Positions 1-9,249 of a DNA stretch of 64,000 nt are shown here, one piece after another; the first letter of the stretch is position 1, and each line of letters begins with the position of its first letter. The stretch comes from Dyadobacter sp. CY347. GTDB taxonomy: Bacteria; Bacteroidota; Bacteroidia; Cytophagales; Spirosomataceae. The notes under the pieces were generated by a model. That model saw only the letters and a list, made by a program, of their open reading frames with translations. It was not told the origin of the DNA and did no database searches. The stretch is taken from positions 1-64,000 of the forward strand of contig NZ_JAKFFT010000009.1 of the NCBI RefSeq assembly GCF_021502655.1, given 5' to 3'. The position numbers were made by a program, and so were the translations under genes.

Positions 1-171
1 CCCGAGCGGCAAAGCTCAACAACCTGAGATCGGAATTTACTGTTTTTGTAATTTTTCTTGATAACAATTAATCCATTCACTTTCATAAGCTTACAGGGTT
101 ATTGTAAGGCTATTTCAGTGTAATACAATTTGTTGTATAATTTATATTATGTTAAATAGGCTTTCATAAAT

Positions 172-200
172 AAAACAAGCGCCTATTCAGCGCCTGTTTT
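172..200 (-). terminator. Hairpin terminator after the TPR gene
   Basis: An 11-base stem with one mismatch (arms 172-182 and 190-200) lies just beyond the stop of the minus-strand TPR gene. Read on the minus strand it is followed by a T-rich stretch, as expected for an intrinsic terminator. The rest of positions 1-171 shows no gene. Confidence 0.55.
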
Positions 201-222
201 ATTTACTCTATCGTTCTATCTC

Positions 223-1683
223 TTACTCTTCAACGCAAGCCACTTGTTTTGAAGCGAACTGTTCGAGTACTCCGTTTACAGTAGTCAAGTTATCTTTCGC
301 CTCAGCTTCGTCTTTTGCTTGGATGGCTTTTTCAAAATATGGCTTTGCCTTTTTGAATTTACCGCAAACACGACCTTCGATCTCTTTACCACGTTGCTGA
401 TATTCTGTCATGTTCATGTTGTCAACTTCGCCTTTCAATTGTACAGCTTCGTTGAAATAGAAAACACCCAGGTTATACAGCGCGTCGTAATTTGCTCCGT
501 CGATCTCCAATGCTTTTTTGTAATTAGCAATGGCCTTGTCGCTCGCATCTTTTTGTTTCGCTTTCAGGTCAGCCAATTGTTTTTCAGAACCTGATGAAGC
601 ACTGCTTTGGGCAGCTTCGGTTGCTGTTTTAACTTCGCCTTCCATTGTTGCGATAGTTGCTATCGTTTCTTTTTTCTTAGCATTTACTTCGGCAAGCTGG
701 CGTTTCAGATCCGCATTTTTTGGTTGCTTCTTGATCAACGCACCAATACGTTTTACCTCTCCGTCAAAAACCTCGATTTTTCCCTTTTCAGCTTCCAGGT
801 TTTTTGTAAGGCTTGCAGCAGATTTGCTTCCCGAGCCCATCTTCGCACTCATTTGCTTCACGCTGTCCGCAGCTGTACGTTGCATGTTATCGTAAAGAAT
901 TGCAAGGTTAACAACATTCTGAATATTCTTAGGATCAGCTTGTGCCAATGCTTCCAATTCACTGATTGCTTTCGACTCATTACCTGATGCCAAAAGAATG
1001 TTAACAACTTCTGCTTTCAGGTCTTTGTTGTTCGGTGACTGAGCCAACCCTTTGTTCAACGCTTCGATAGCTTTGTCAAAGTTTTTCTCCTCACGGTACA
1101 ACTGGGCCAAACCGTAGAATACACTTGGATCTTTACCTCCATTGGCAGCATATTTTTCAAACTGCTCTTTTGCAACATCTTTCTTTTCAAGCTGTTGCGC
1201 TGCGATTCCGCCGTATAGCGAAGCAAGCGTGTCCTTTTTATTGATCTCCTGAGCAGCTGTAAACATTTCAAGAGCACCAGCTAGGTTTTTTGCCTGATAT
1301 TTCTCAGCACCCTGCTTTACAAAAGCATTGAAAAGTTGCGACCCCTCCCCGCCTGCAAGAACATTCTCAGCTTCTTTGGCAGATTTGCCAGGCTCGCCTT
1401 TTTTCGTTTTGTCCAGCTCCACAACCTTTTTGTAAGCTTCCAATGACGTTTTGGCTGCGCTTGAATCTACTTCTGAACCTTGCAATGCGATGTTTTCATA
1501 CAATTTTGCCCTTTCCATCCAGAAAGAAGCTTTTGCACTAGCCTTTGCATCACTTACGTCTTTATCGCTTTTCTCTTTATCCTTACGAAACTGATCCACC
1601 ACAGCCTTGTTAACAGCATCGTCCTGCGCGAACGCTGACATACTGAAAAGGCTAAGTGCAGAAACAAAAAACAATTTTTTCAT
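223..1683 (-). CDS. Secreted tetratricopeptide-repeat protein
   Basis: A 486-residue protein with a clear N-terminal signal peptide (about residues 1-20, ending SAFAQ), so it is exported to the periplasm. TPR-like helical pairs follow at roughly 60-290 and again at 385-460, for example the stretch with YKKALEIDGANYDALYN. Between them lies a Lys/Glu/Ala-rich region (about 290-385) that looks like coiled coil. TPR proteins are scaffolds for protein contacts, and no catalytic motif is seen. It lies 73 bases downstream of gyrA on the same strand and could be co-transcribed. Bacteroidota carry many such proteins of unknown partner, so the specific role is unknown. Confidence 0.85.
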   Translation of the reverse strand: MKKLFFVSALSLFSMSAFAQDDAVNKAVVDQFRKDKEKSDKDVSDAKASAKASFWMERAKLYENIALQGSEVDSSAAKTSLEAYKKVVELDKTKKGEPGKSAKEAENVLAGGEGSQLFNAFVKQGAEKYQAKNLAGALEMFTAAQEINKKDTLASLYGGIAAQQLEKKDVAKEQFEKYAANGGKDPSVFYGLAQLYREEKNFDKAIEALNKGLAQSPNNKDLKAEVVNILLASGNESKAISELEALAQADPKNIQNVVNLAILYDNMQRTAADSVKQMSAKMGSGSKSAASLTKNLEAEKGKIEVFDGEVKRIGALIKKQPKNADLKRQLAEVNAKKKETIATIATMEGEVKTATEAAQSSASSGSEKQLADLKAKQKDASDKAIANYKKALEIDGANYDALYNLGVFYFNEAVQLKGEVDNMNMTEYQQRGKEIEGRVCGKFKKAKPYFEKAIQAKDEAEAKDNLTTVNGVLEQFASKQVACVEE

Positions 1684-1756
1684 AAATATTAAACTTTGGT
1701 TGTGATTGATTGTTCGAATTCTAAATATAAATCAATTAAAATAATTTTTACAAAAA

Positions 1757-4393
1757 TCATGCCTCTGGCTCGTCAGAAGGATCATTTTCATCTTCTTCGT
1801 CGTCTTCATCTTCAATCACATCTTCTTCATCATCCAATTCTTCTGCCTGCTCATCCGCCGAAACGATGATCATATCCGAAGTTCCTTCTATCACCGCAGA
1901 TGGGATTACGTTTCCGTTCTCATCCAGTTCTTCGGCTTTTTCATCAGGATCTTTCAATATTCTAGTCACCGAAGTAATCTCATCAGAATTGTTCAGGCGG
2001 ATCAGTTTAACACCCTGCGTGTTACGGCCAGCCAGACGAATGTCCAGCACGCTCATCCGGATGGCAATTCCATTTCTGGTAATGATCATCAGGTCATCTT
2101 GCTCTGTAACCTCGCGTATGGCAACCAATTTACCGACCTTATCCGTCGCATTCATGGTCGAAACTCCTTTTCCACCACGCTTGGTGATGCGGTAACTATC
2201 AATGTCTGAACGCTTTCCGAAACCATTTTCCGAGACAACAAGCAGCTGCGCATCTTCGCGGTTGATACAAACCATTCCGATTACCTTATTGTCGGCATCA
2301 TTCAGGTTAATACCACGCACACCTGCGGCAGTTCTTCCCATCGGACGAACTCCTTTTTCATTGAAACGAACGGCACGTCCCGCACTTGAAGCGATCACAA
2401 TGTCATTATCGCCATTGGTCAGCGCAACATTCAACAGTCTGTCGCCTTCATTGATGGAGATAGCAATAATTCCGTTTGTCCTCGGACGAGAGTAAGCTTC
2501 CAGCAAAGTTTTCTTGATTGTGCCCTGCTGGGTACACATAATGAGGTAATTATTGTTGATATAATCCGCATCCGATAATGTGCGAACGTTGATCACTGAA
2601 CGAATGGAATCTCCGTTTTCCAGGCTGATCAGATTCTGGATCGGACGGCCTTTGGATTGCTTGCTTCCTTCGGGAACTTCGTAAACCTTCATCCAGAATA
2701 ATTTACCGTATTCTGTGAAGATCAAAAGGTAATTGAGCATCGTCGCAGAGAACAAGTGCTCAGTGAAATCAGTGTCCTTGGTTTTCACACCACGGGACCC
2801 AACCCCTCCCCTCGTCTGCGTACGATATTCTGCCAACGGCGTCCTTTTGATATAACCTTCACTCGAAATGGTAATCAGCATTTCGTCATCCGGGATCATA
2901 TCTTCATCACTGAATTCTTCTGCGGAGAACTCGATCTTGGTGCGGCGTTCGTCACCGTAGCGGTCTTTGATCTCTCCCAGTTCCGTCCTGATGATATCGA
3001 ACTTACGGAATTCGTTAGCAAGAATGTCTTTCAAGTCAGTGATCAAAACCATGATCTCTTCGTATTCCTTCACGATTTTGTCTCTTTCGAGACCTGTTAA
3101 CCGTTGCAGACGAAGTTCAAGAATCGCTTTGGCCTGAATTTCACTCAGCTCAAAAGACTCCATCAAACCCGTTTTTGCTATCTCCGGATCACGTGCATTA
3201 CGGATCAATGTGATAACGGCATCCAGGTTATCAAGCGCGATCAGCAAACCTTGCAAAATGTGGGCTCTCTTTTCAGCTTCCCTCAGTTCATACTCGGTGC
3301 GACGCGTGATAACAACAATCCGGTGCTCAACATAATGCTTGATCAGGTCTTTCAGGTTCAGTGTAACCGGACGACCTTTTACAAGGGCCACATTGTTCAC
3401 CCCGAAGCTCGATTGCAACGGCGTATATTTGAACAAATGGTTTAATACAATATTGGGAATAGCGTCTTTTTTAAGATCAAAAACGATACGCATCCCGTCA
3501 CGGTCAGATTCATCGCGGATGTCTGAAATGCCGTCGAGTTTCTTATCATTAATAAGGCCGGCGATGCGTTCGATCATCGCAGCTTTATTGGTCATGTACG
3601 GAATCTCCGTAATGATGATCTGCTCCCTACCTGTTTTAGAAACCTCAAATGACGCCTTGGAACGCATGATAATGCTTCCGCGACCCGTTTCAAAAGCAGA
3701 TCTTACACCCTGGTAACCATATATAATCCCTCCCGTTGGAAAATCCGGCGCCTTCACGTACTCCATCAATTCGGGAATGGTAATCTCGTTATTATCAATG
3801 TAAGCCAGAACCCCGTCGATCACCTCCGACAAATTGTGAGGCGCCATATTGGTAGCCATACCCACGGCAATACCGGAGGAACCATTTACCAATAAATTCG
3901 GGAATTTGGCGGGAAGAACAGACGGCTCGGAAAGTGAATCATCGAAGTTAGGCTGAAAATCAACCGTGTCTTTTCCCAGGTCATTCAAAAGCTCGTCAGC
4001 AAGTCGCTTCAATCTTGCCTCCGTGTAACGCATGGCCGCCGGATTATCTCCATCCACCGAACCAAAGTTACCCTGACCGTCAACCAGCGGATAACGCAAA
4101 GACCACGGCTGGGCCATCCGCACCATTGTATTATACACAGACGAATCACCATGCGGGTGATACTTACCCAAAACCTCCCCTACTATACGAGCCGACTTTT
4201 TATGCGAGCGATTGTAATTTACACCCAAATCCGACATCCCGTACAACACACGCCTGTGAACCGGTTTCAAACCATCGCGAACGTCGGGCAAAGCGCGGGA
4301 AATAATAACTGACATCGAGTAATCGATGTATGCTCCACGCATTTCATCCTCAATATTAATGGGGATAATGTTTTCACCAGAAGATTCTGCCAT
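1757..4393 (-). CDS. gyrA: DNA gyrase subunit A
   Basis: An 878-residue type IIA topoisomerase A subunit that cuts and rejoins DNA in the GyrA2GyrB2 complex to introduce negative supercoils. The catalytic tyrosine is Tyr123 in RYTEARL. The quinolone-determining region reads [10 protein letters not shown] at 79-88. A GyrA-box (KRGGKG, about 738-743) in the C-terminal pinwheel identifies it as gyrase rather than topoisomerase IV. The last 30 or so residues are almost entirely Asp/Glu, an acidic tail of the kind that tunes DNA wrapping in other gyrases. The residue matching E. coli Asp87 is Asn88. The ATG start fits the family, and no -33/-7 promoter match was found in the divergent gap to the permease gene. 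Confidence 0.97.
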   Translation of the reverse strand: MAESSGENIIPINIEDEMRGAYIDYSMSVIISRALPDVRDGLKPVHRRVLYGMSDLGVNYNRSHKKSARIVGEVLGKYHPHGDSSVYNTMVRMAQPWSLRYPLVDGQGNFGSVDGDNPAAMRYTEARLKRLADELLNDLGKDTVDFQPNFDDSLSEPSVLPAKFPNLLVNGSSGIAVGMATNMAPHNLSEVIDGVLAYIDNNEITIPELMEYVKAPDFPTGGIIYGYQGVRSAFETGRGSIIMRSKASFEVSKTGREQIIITEIPYMTNKAAMIERIAGLINDKKLDGISDIRDESDRDGMRIVFDLKKDAIPNIVLNHLFKYTPLQSSFGVNNVALVKGRPVTLNLKDLIKHYVEHRIVVITRRTEYELREAEKRAHILQGLLIALDNLDAVITLIRNARDPEIAKTGLMESFELSEIQAKAILELRLQRLTGLERDKIVKEYEEIMVLITDLKDILANEFRKFDIIRTELGEIKDRYGDERRTKIEFSAEEFSDEDMIPDDEMLITISSEGYIKRTPLAEYRTQTRGGVGSRGVKTKDTDFTEHLFSATMLNYLLIFTEYGKLFWMKVYEVPEGSKQSKGRPIQNLISLENGDSIRSVINVRTLSDADYINNNYLIMCTQQGTIKKTLLEAYSRPRTNGIIAISINEGDRLLNVALTNGDNDIVIASSAGRAVRFNEKGVRPMGRTAAGVRGINLNDADNKVIGMVCINREDAQLLVVSENGFGKRSDIDSYRITKRGGKGVSTMNATDKVGKLVAIREVTEQDDLMIITRNGIAIRMSVLDIRLAGRNTQGVKLIRLNNSDEITSVTRILKDPDEKAEELDENGNVIPSAVIEGTSDMIIVSADEQAEELDDEEDVIEDEDDEEDENDPSDEPEA

Positions 4394-4671
4394 AAAGAAT
4401 TAGAAAAGAATCAAAAATTTAAACGAGCAATTGAAAAGTGCAACTACCCAATGAATTAATACTATAATGTAAGTTCTAAAAAGTCAAATTTCGCTATTTT
4501 AAAGCATTCTAACAAACTATCTTTTGTGCTATTTCAGCATTCCTTTCGTATATCGGTGATCCTTCGGAATTTAGGGAAAGAATGTCCTTTTAAAACTAAA
4601 TTGGCTTCTAACATTAAATTTTACTTTCTTCCCGCTTATTACCTAAATGCTTACTTTTCCCGACTTCCATT

Positions 4672-5976
4672 ATGCCCTTATTACTGACTTTTATTGCCAT
4701 ACTTACCCTGATTGCCCTCATTGCCTGGCTCAAAATTGATACTTTCATCTCATTTTTGCTCGTATCCATCGGACTCGGTCTGGCAAGTGGCCTTGATGTG
4801 GAAACAGTGAGTAAGGCCATTCAGAAAGGCGTTGGCGGAACCTTGGGTGATCTTGTCTTGATAGTTGGATTCGGAGCGATGCTCGGGAAAATGGTGGCAG
4901 ACAGCGGAGCTGCGCAGCGGATCACAGATGCGTTAATAGGACTTTTCGGGAAAAAATACATTCAATGGGGAATGGCGCTGGCCGGTTTCGTGATTGGTAT
5001 ACCCTTGTTTTACAATGCCGGTTTTGTGATCGTCATTCCACTGATTTTCATGATCAGCGCCACGGCGCGACTGCCTTTATTATATGTAGGTGTTCCTATG
5101 CTCTCGGCGTTGTCCGTTGCGCATGGCTATCTACCGCCCCACCCCTCGCCTGCCGCCATTGCCAGCCAATTGAATGCGGATCTTGGACAGACACTATTAT
5201 ACGGAATCATCGTTTCCATTCCCGCAATCGCAGTGGCCGGTCCACTTTTCGGCAGCACGCTGAAACGTTTTCAGCCAAAGCCGGATGAAGATCTTTTTAA
5301 TGTAAAACCAAGGCCAACGGCCGAATTACCGGGATTGGGGATCAGCGTGATAACTGCTTTGTTACCTGTGTTTTTGCTGACGAGTATGTCAGGAATCAAA
5401 CGAATTTATCCTGATAACAAGATCATCGGACTTCTTGCTGAGCCTTATTTCGGGATGCTGATCTCGGTATTATTTGCAGCCTATGTTTTGGGGATCCGCC
5501 GCGGAATGAATATGAAAAACGTGAGCAAATCCATGGAAGAAGCTTTTAAAGGCGTTTCGGTCATTTTGCTGATTATTGCCGGTGCCGGTGTTTTCAAGGA
5601 GATCATGACAGCCAGCGGCGTAAGCACATACATTGCGGAAAGTTTGAAAGGTGTCAACATCTCACCATTGCTATTAAGCTGGGGAATTGCTGCAATTATC
5701 CGCGTTTGTGTAGGATCCGCAACCGTCGCCGGACTAACGACCGTAGGCATACTTTCACCGCTTTTAGTAACCTCCGACGTATCGCCCGAACTGCTAGTAT
5801 TATCCATTGGTTCAGGCAGTTTAATGTTCTCACATTTAAATGACGGCGGCTTCTGGCTCTTCAAGGAATACTTCAATCTAAGCATCAAAGACACGCTGCT
5901 CACCTGGTCGGTTATGGAAACAATTGTGTCTGTAATGGGATTGCTGGGGGTTTTAGTGCTAAATTTGTTTGTTTAG
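4672..5976 (+). CDS. GntP-family gluconate/organic acid:H+ symporter
   Basis: A 434-residue, highly hydrophobic protein with about 12 membrane segments and typical GntP-family stretches (VGGTLGDLVLIVGFGAMLG near 60 and HGYLPPHPSP near 160). The family imports gluconate and related hydroxy acids by proton symport, and relatives take up D-serine (DsdX). The three genes after it (RidA, D-amino-acid type PLP enzyme, membrane dipeptidase) suggest that the substrate here is an amino acid or small peptide product rather than gluconate. This is the first gene of a plus-strand operon, with 50 bases to the next gene. The substrate assignment is an inference from context only. Confidence 0.88.
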   Translation: MPLLLTFIAILTLIALIAWLKIDTFISFLLVSIGLGLASGLDVETVSKAIQKGVGGTLGDLVLIVGFGAMLGKMVADSGAAQRITDALIGLFGKKYIQWGMALAGFVIGIPLFYNAGFVIVIPLIFMISATARLPLLYVGVPMLSALSVAHGYLPPHPSPAAIASQLNADLGQTLLYGIIVSIPAIAVAGPLFGSTLKRFQPKPDEDLFNVKPRPTAELPGLGISVITALLPVFLLTSMSGIKRIYPDNKIIGLLAEPYFGMLISVLFAAYVLGIRRGMNMKNVSKSMEEAFKGVSVILLIIAGAGVFKEIMTASGVSTYIAESLKGVNISPLLLSWGIAAIIRVCVGSATVAGLTTVGILSPLLVTSDVSPELLVLSIGSGSLMFSHLNDGGFWLFKEYFNLSIKDTLLTWSVMETIVSVMGLLGVLVLNLFV

Positions 5977-6026
5977 GAATTCACTCATTCATCGCACCGG
6001 CGACCCGGTCATTTACTCATTAAATA

Positions 6027-6503
6027 ATGGACAACACTCCCGAATCAAACTTCGCTGCCCTTGGCCTTAACCTTCCCCCTGCGCCCAAACCGCTTGGCGT
6101 TTATAAGCCGCTTTTGATCGTCGACAAACGCTGGGTTTATGTTTCAGGACATGGAACTGTGCAGGATGATGGCACATTGATAAAGGGAAGGATTGGGAAG
6201 GATATGGATGCAGATGCTGGTAAACTGGCAGCACGTCAAGTTGGATTAACGATCCTTTCGACATTGAAAGCAAATCTGGGAAGCCTTAACAGGATCAAAA
6301 GAGTTATCAAAGTGTTAGGCATGGTTAACTGCACGCCTGATTTTGAAAAACACCCCTTCATTATCAACGGATGCAGCGAGCTTTTCGCAAAAGTCTGGGG
6401 GGAAGAAAACGGGATCGGTGTAAGAAGTGCCGTAGGAATGGGCAGCCTTCCTGATAACATTCCGGTGGAGATTGAGGTGATGTTTGAGCTTGAAGAGAAA
6501 TAA
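6027..6503 (+). CDS. RidA/YjgF-family enamine/imine deaminase
   Basis: A 158-residue RidA-superfamily protein. RidA proteins hydrolyse reactive enamines and imines such as 2-aminoacrylate, released by PLP-dependent dehydratases, to keto acids plus ammonia. The C-terminal block VRSAVGMGSLPDNIPVEIE holds the conserved arginine that binds the substrate carboxylate. It is longer at the N-terminus than the 128-residue housekeeping RidA and fits the subgroup with Y-x-x-L-L-I-V-D near the start. It sits two bases before the PLP enzyme, so it probably clears the enamine made by that enzyme. Confidence 0.9.
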   Translation: MDNTPESNFAALGLNLPPAPKPLGVYKPLLIVDKRWVYVSGHGTVQDDGTLIKGRIGKDMDADAGKLAARQVGLTILSTLKANLGSLNRIKRVIKVLGMVNCTPDFEKHPFIINGCSELFAKVWGEENGIGVRSAVGMGSLPDNIPVEIEVMFELEEK

Positions 6504-6505
6504 TT

Positions 6506-7615
6506 ATGTGGTTCCAACTTAACAATCCGGAAAACGTCATTTCTCCTTCACTCCTATTTTACCGGGAGCGCATTGAAAATAATATTCGTGGAATGGTCAG
6601 CATTGCCGGTGATGCCGACAGGCTTATTCCGCATGTAAAGACGCATAAGTCTGGTGAGATTGTCAAAATGCAGCTTTTGCAGGGCATTAATAAATTCAAA
6701 TGTGCTACAATTGCAGAAGCCGAAATGCTGGCCGATGCAGGCGCGAAATGGATATTGCTGGCCTACCAGATGGTTGGCCCTAACATAATGCGCCTTTTGG
6801 CTCTAAGAGAAAAATTTGCTGACGTAACCTTCTCTTCGCTTGTTGATAATGAAAAATCAGCAGATGACCTGAATGAGCTGGGCGTTGCTAATGATGTTGT
6901 TTTCAATGTATTTATTGATGTCAATAATGGCATGAACCGTTCGGGGCATGCTACGGACGTTACATTGCTCTCATTATATCGTTACATTTCGGCACTTTCT
7001 AATGTATCATTTGGCGGCGTTCATGTTTACGACGGTCATTTACGTGATCCTGAATTTACAGAGCGGAAACTGGCTGTGGATGAAGCATTTGAAAAAGTCC
7101 TTCCATTATTTGACCTGATCAAAACGCATACAGGAGCTGCTCCCATGATCATTGCCGGCGGCTCTCCTTCATTTACAGTTCACGCCATGCGGCCGGATGT
7201 GTTTTTGAGCCCGGGTACAAATGTGCTTTGGGACTGGGGTTATGGCGACCGGTTCGACGGCCAGCCTTTCCAGCATGCAGCATTGGTTTTAACACGCGTA
7301 GTTTCTAAACCTACTGCAGGCATTGTCACGATCGATCTTGGTCATAAGGCCATTGCACCGGAAAGCCCGATTGAAAACCGTTTCAAATTGCTCAATCTGC
7401 CCAGCTATACATTGATCGGACAGAGCGAAGAACATGGCGTTTTACAGGTTACGCAGGACGTTTGGGATGCTACACAGATCGGCGATGTGCTTTATGCCCT
7501 GCCCTATCACGTCTGCCCGACGGTTGCATTGCATGACTTTGCATCCATCATTGAAGACGGAGCAGTGACCGACGAGTGGAAAATCATAGCCCGCAACCGT
7601 CGCCTTACCATTTAA
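6506..7615 (+). CDS. D-threonine aldolase/D-serine dehydratase-like PLP enzyme
   Basis: A 369-residue fold-type III PLP protein (alanine-racemase-like barrel N-terminus plus D-Ser dehydratase-like C-terminal domain). The motif PHVKTHK at 42-48 contains the probable PLP lysine (Lys45). The C-terminal HVC motif (His335, Cys337) matches the zinc site of eukaryotic-type D-serine dehydratase, while DVNNGMNRSG near 140 is a conserved barrel strand. The family cleaves or dehydrates D-3-hydroxy amino acids (D-Thr to glycine plus acetaldehyde, or D-Ser to pyruvate). The His/Cys pair favours a zinc-dependent dehydratase or aldolase. It starts 2 bases after RidA and is probably translationally coupled to it. 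Substrate is not decidable from sequence. Confidence 0.88.
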   Translation: MWFQLNNPENVISPSLLFYRERIENNIRGMVSIAGDADRLIPHVKTHKSGEIVKMQLLQGINKFKCATIAEAEMLADAGAKWILLAYQMVGPNIMRLLALREKFADVTFSSLVDNEKSADDLNELGVANDVVFNVFIDVNNGMNRSGHATDVTLLSLYRYISALSNVSFGGVHVYDGHLRDPEFTERKLAVDEAFEKVLPLFDLIKTHTGAAPMIIAGGSPSFTVHAMRPDVFLSPGTNVLWDWGYGDRFDGQPFQHAALVLTRVVSKPTAGIVTIDLGHKAIAPESPIENRFKLLNLPSYTLIGQSEEHGVLQVTQDVWDATQIGDVLYALPYHVCPTVALHDFASIIEDGAVTDEWKIIARNRRLTI

Positions 7616-7637
7616 TTCAATTCCTAACCAGCACAAG

Positions 7638-8708
7638 ATGTTTCTTTTCGATGCCCATCTCGACCTTTCCATGAATGCCGTGGAATGGAACCGTGATCTT
7701 ACCCAGGACCTGAATGCGATCCGACAACGCGAAGCAAACCTGACCGACAAACCGGACCGGGGCAAAGGCGTCGTGAGTTTTCCGGAAATGCGGAAAGGCA
7801 ACATGGGTATGTGCGTAGCAACACAGATCGCCCGTTTTGTAAAGCCCGACAGCAAAATTCCAGGCTGGCATTCACAGGCACAAGCATGGGCTCAAACGCA
7901 AGCGCAGATTGCCTGGTACAAAGCCATGGAAGAAGCTGGTGAAATGGTCCAGATCGTGGATCTCCCTGGTTTGCACAAACATTTAGACCTTTGGCAAAAT
8001 GCAGAATCGACTGATAATCTGCCAATTGGTTACATCCTAAGCCTTGAAGGGGCCGATTCTTTCATAACGCTCAAAAACCTAGAAATAGCCTATAAATATG
8101 GCTTGCGCGCGGTCGGGCCGGCACATTATGGCCCGGGTGTTTATGCTTATGGCACAGATTCCGACCAGCCGTTGTCTCAAAAAGGTAAGGATCTGCTGCG
8201 TGAAATGGAAAAGCTGAACATGATCCTGGACGCAACGCATTTGTGCGACACGGCATTTTGGGAGGCACTGGACATTTTTAAAGGACCCGTTTGGGCAAGT
8301 CATAATCTTGTCCGGAAAATAACACCGCATAACCGACAGTTTTCGGATGAAATGATCAAGGAATTGCTTGAAAGAAAAGCAGTTATCGGCATGGCTTTCG
8401 ATGCTTGGATGATGATTCCAGGCTGGGTTCGCGGGAAATCGACGCCTGAAAATATGGGCTTAAAGATCGAACATGTGGCAGAACATATTGATCACATTTG
8501 TCAGCTGGCAGGCAATGCGATGCATGTCGGGATCGGCTCAGATCTGGACGGTGCATATGGAAAAGAGCAGTCGCCCATGGATCTCGATTCCATCGCGGAC
8601 CTGCAATCACTGACTGGCATTTTATCCGCAAGAGGTTATTCGGAGGCGGATATCGAACAGATTATGTGGCGAAATTGGGTAGACTTTCTTGATCGCAGCT
8701 GGAAATAA
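7638..8708 (+). CDS. Membrane dipeptidase (M19 family)
   Basis: A 356-residue M19 dipeptidase, a binuclear zinc amidohydrolase-fold enzyme that cuts dipeptides and tolerates a D-residue at the C-terminal position. Visible metal ligands are the HxD motif His7/Asp9, Glu137 in LSLEGAD, His in ATHLCD and ASHN, and the Asp of GSDLDG near 298. There is no signal peptide, so it is probably cytoplasmic despite the family name. It is the last gene of the operon (22 bases after the PLP enzyme) and is followed by a strong terminator. In this context it could release D-amino acids from imported L-D dipeptides for the preceding enzymes. Confidence 0.9.
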   Translation: MFLFDAHLDLSMNAVEWNRDLTQDLNAIRQREANLTDKPDRGKGVVSFPEMRKGNMGMCVATQIARFVKPDSKIPGWHSQAQAWAQTQAQIAWYKAMEEAGEMVQIVDLPGLHKHLDLWQNAESTDNLPIGYILSLEGADSFITLKNLEIAYKYGLRAVGPAHYGPGVYAYGTDSDQPLSQKGKDLLREMEKLNMILDATHLCDTAFWEALDIFKGPVWASHNLVRKITPHNRQFSDEMIKELLERKAVIGMAFDAWMMIPGWVRGKSTPENMGLKIEHVAEHIDHICQLAGNAMHVGIGSDLDGAYGKEQSPMDLDSIADLQSLTGILSARGYSEADIEQIMWRNWVDFLDRSWK

Positions 8709-8763
8709 TGTTCTTAGGAAAAATCTAATAAAATCTTAATATTCCAATAATATTATTTTGATG

Positions 8764-8803
8764 AAAGCTTCGCAACTTGCACAAGAGTTGCGAAGCTTTT
8801 TTT
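8764..8803 (+). terminator. Intrinsic terminator of the D-amino-acid operon
   Basis: A 13-base perfect stem (8765-8777 with 8786-8798) with an 8-base loop runs directly into a run of T residues on the plus strand. It lies 56 bases after the dipeptidase stop. Confidence 0.9.
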
Positions 8804-8837
8804 GTTATGCGTTTTAAGACAATTTAACATTTACTTA

Positions 8838-8869
8838 TTTGTAATTATTATAAATAAGCCGCATCTTTG
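8838..8869 (+). promoter_or_regulatory. Possible promoter for the small HMA-like gene
   Basis: TTTG at 8838-8841, then 20 bases, then CATCTTTG at 8862-8869, one base off the Bacteroidota -7 consensus TAnnTTTG. It is placed about 75 bases before the ATG of the small gene. Confidence 0.35.
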
Positions 8870-8945
8870 ATAAAATTACCAGGTGAAAATTCCGGCGGTT
8901 GACAAGGCTTCATTCAGGACTATCCCTTCATAAATATTGACTGAC

Positions 8946-9197
8946 ATGCGTAATACATATAAAATCTCATTTCGAACCAAGATTAAAAACAACAAATCCT
9001 TCCAGCGATTGCACGATTGTCTTAAACAACTCAATGTGAAACATTGGGCATACGATTTCCAGGATTTGTTACTAACCTTAACCTCAGAGTTATCTGATTT
9101 TTCCAAGATCCAGGCCGTGCTACGTTCAGCAGGGTACGTTTGCCATTTCGTAAAGCTTGAAAACCTGAGCGAACCGAAAGGATTGTCACTCAGCTAG
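8946..9197 (+). CDS. Small protein with HMA-like fold lacking CxxC
   Basis: An 83-residue protein counted from the ATG at 8946 (a TTG three codons earlier is also possible). The pattern is strand, helix (SFQRLHDCLKQL), strand ending in VKHWAYDF, strand LLLTLTSEL, helix, then AGYVCHFVKL. This layout and the Trp-x-x-D/AGY landmarks resemble heavy-metal-associated (HMA) chaperone domains. However, the metal-binding CxxC loop is replaced by a sequence without cysteines (TKIKNNKS). It may therefore be a degenerate HMA-like adaptor, but this rests on pattern only and no function is assigned. It is convergent with the trehalose gene. Confidence 0.6.
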   Translation: MRNTYKISFRTKIKNNKSFQRLHDCLKQLNVKHWAYDFQDLLLTLTSELSDFSKIQAVLRSAGYVCHFVKLENLSEPKGLSLS

Positions 9198-9249
9198 GAA
9201 CTGAAAAAAATCTCCAAGCCGAAGGCCGCAGCTCGTCTTGCATAATCTA

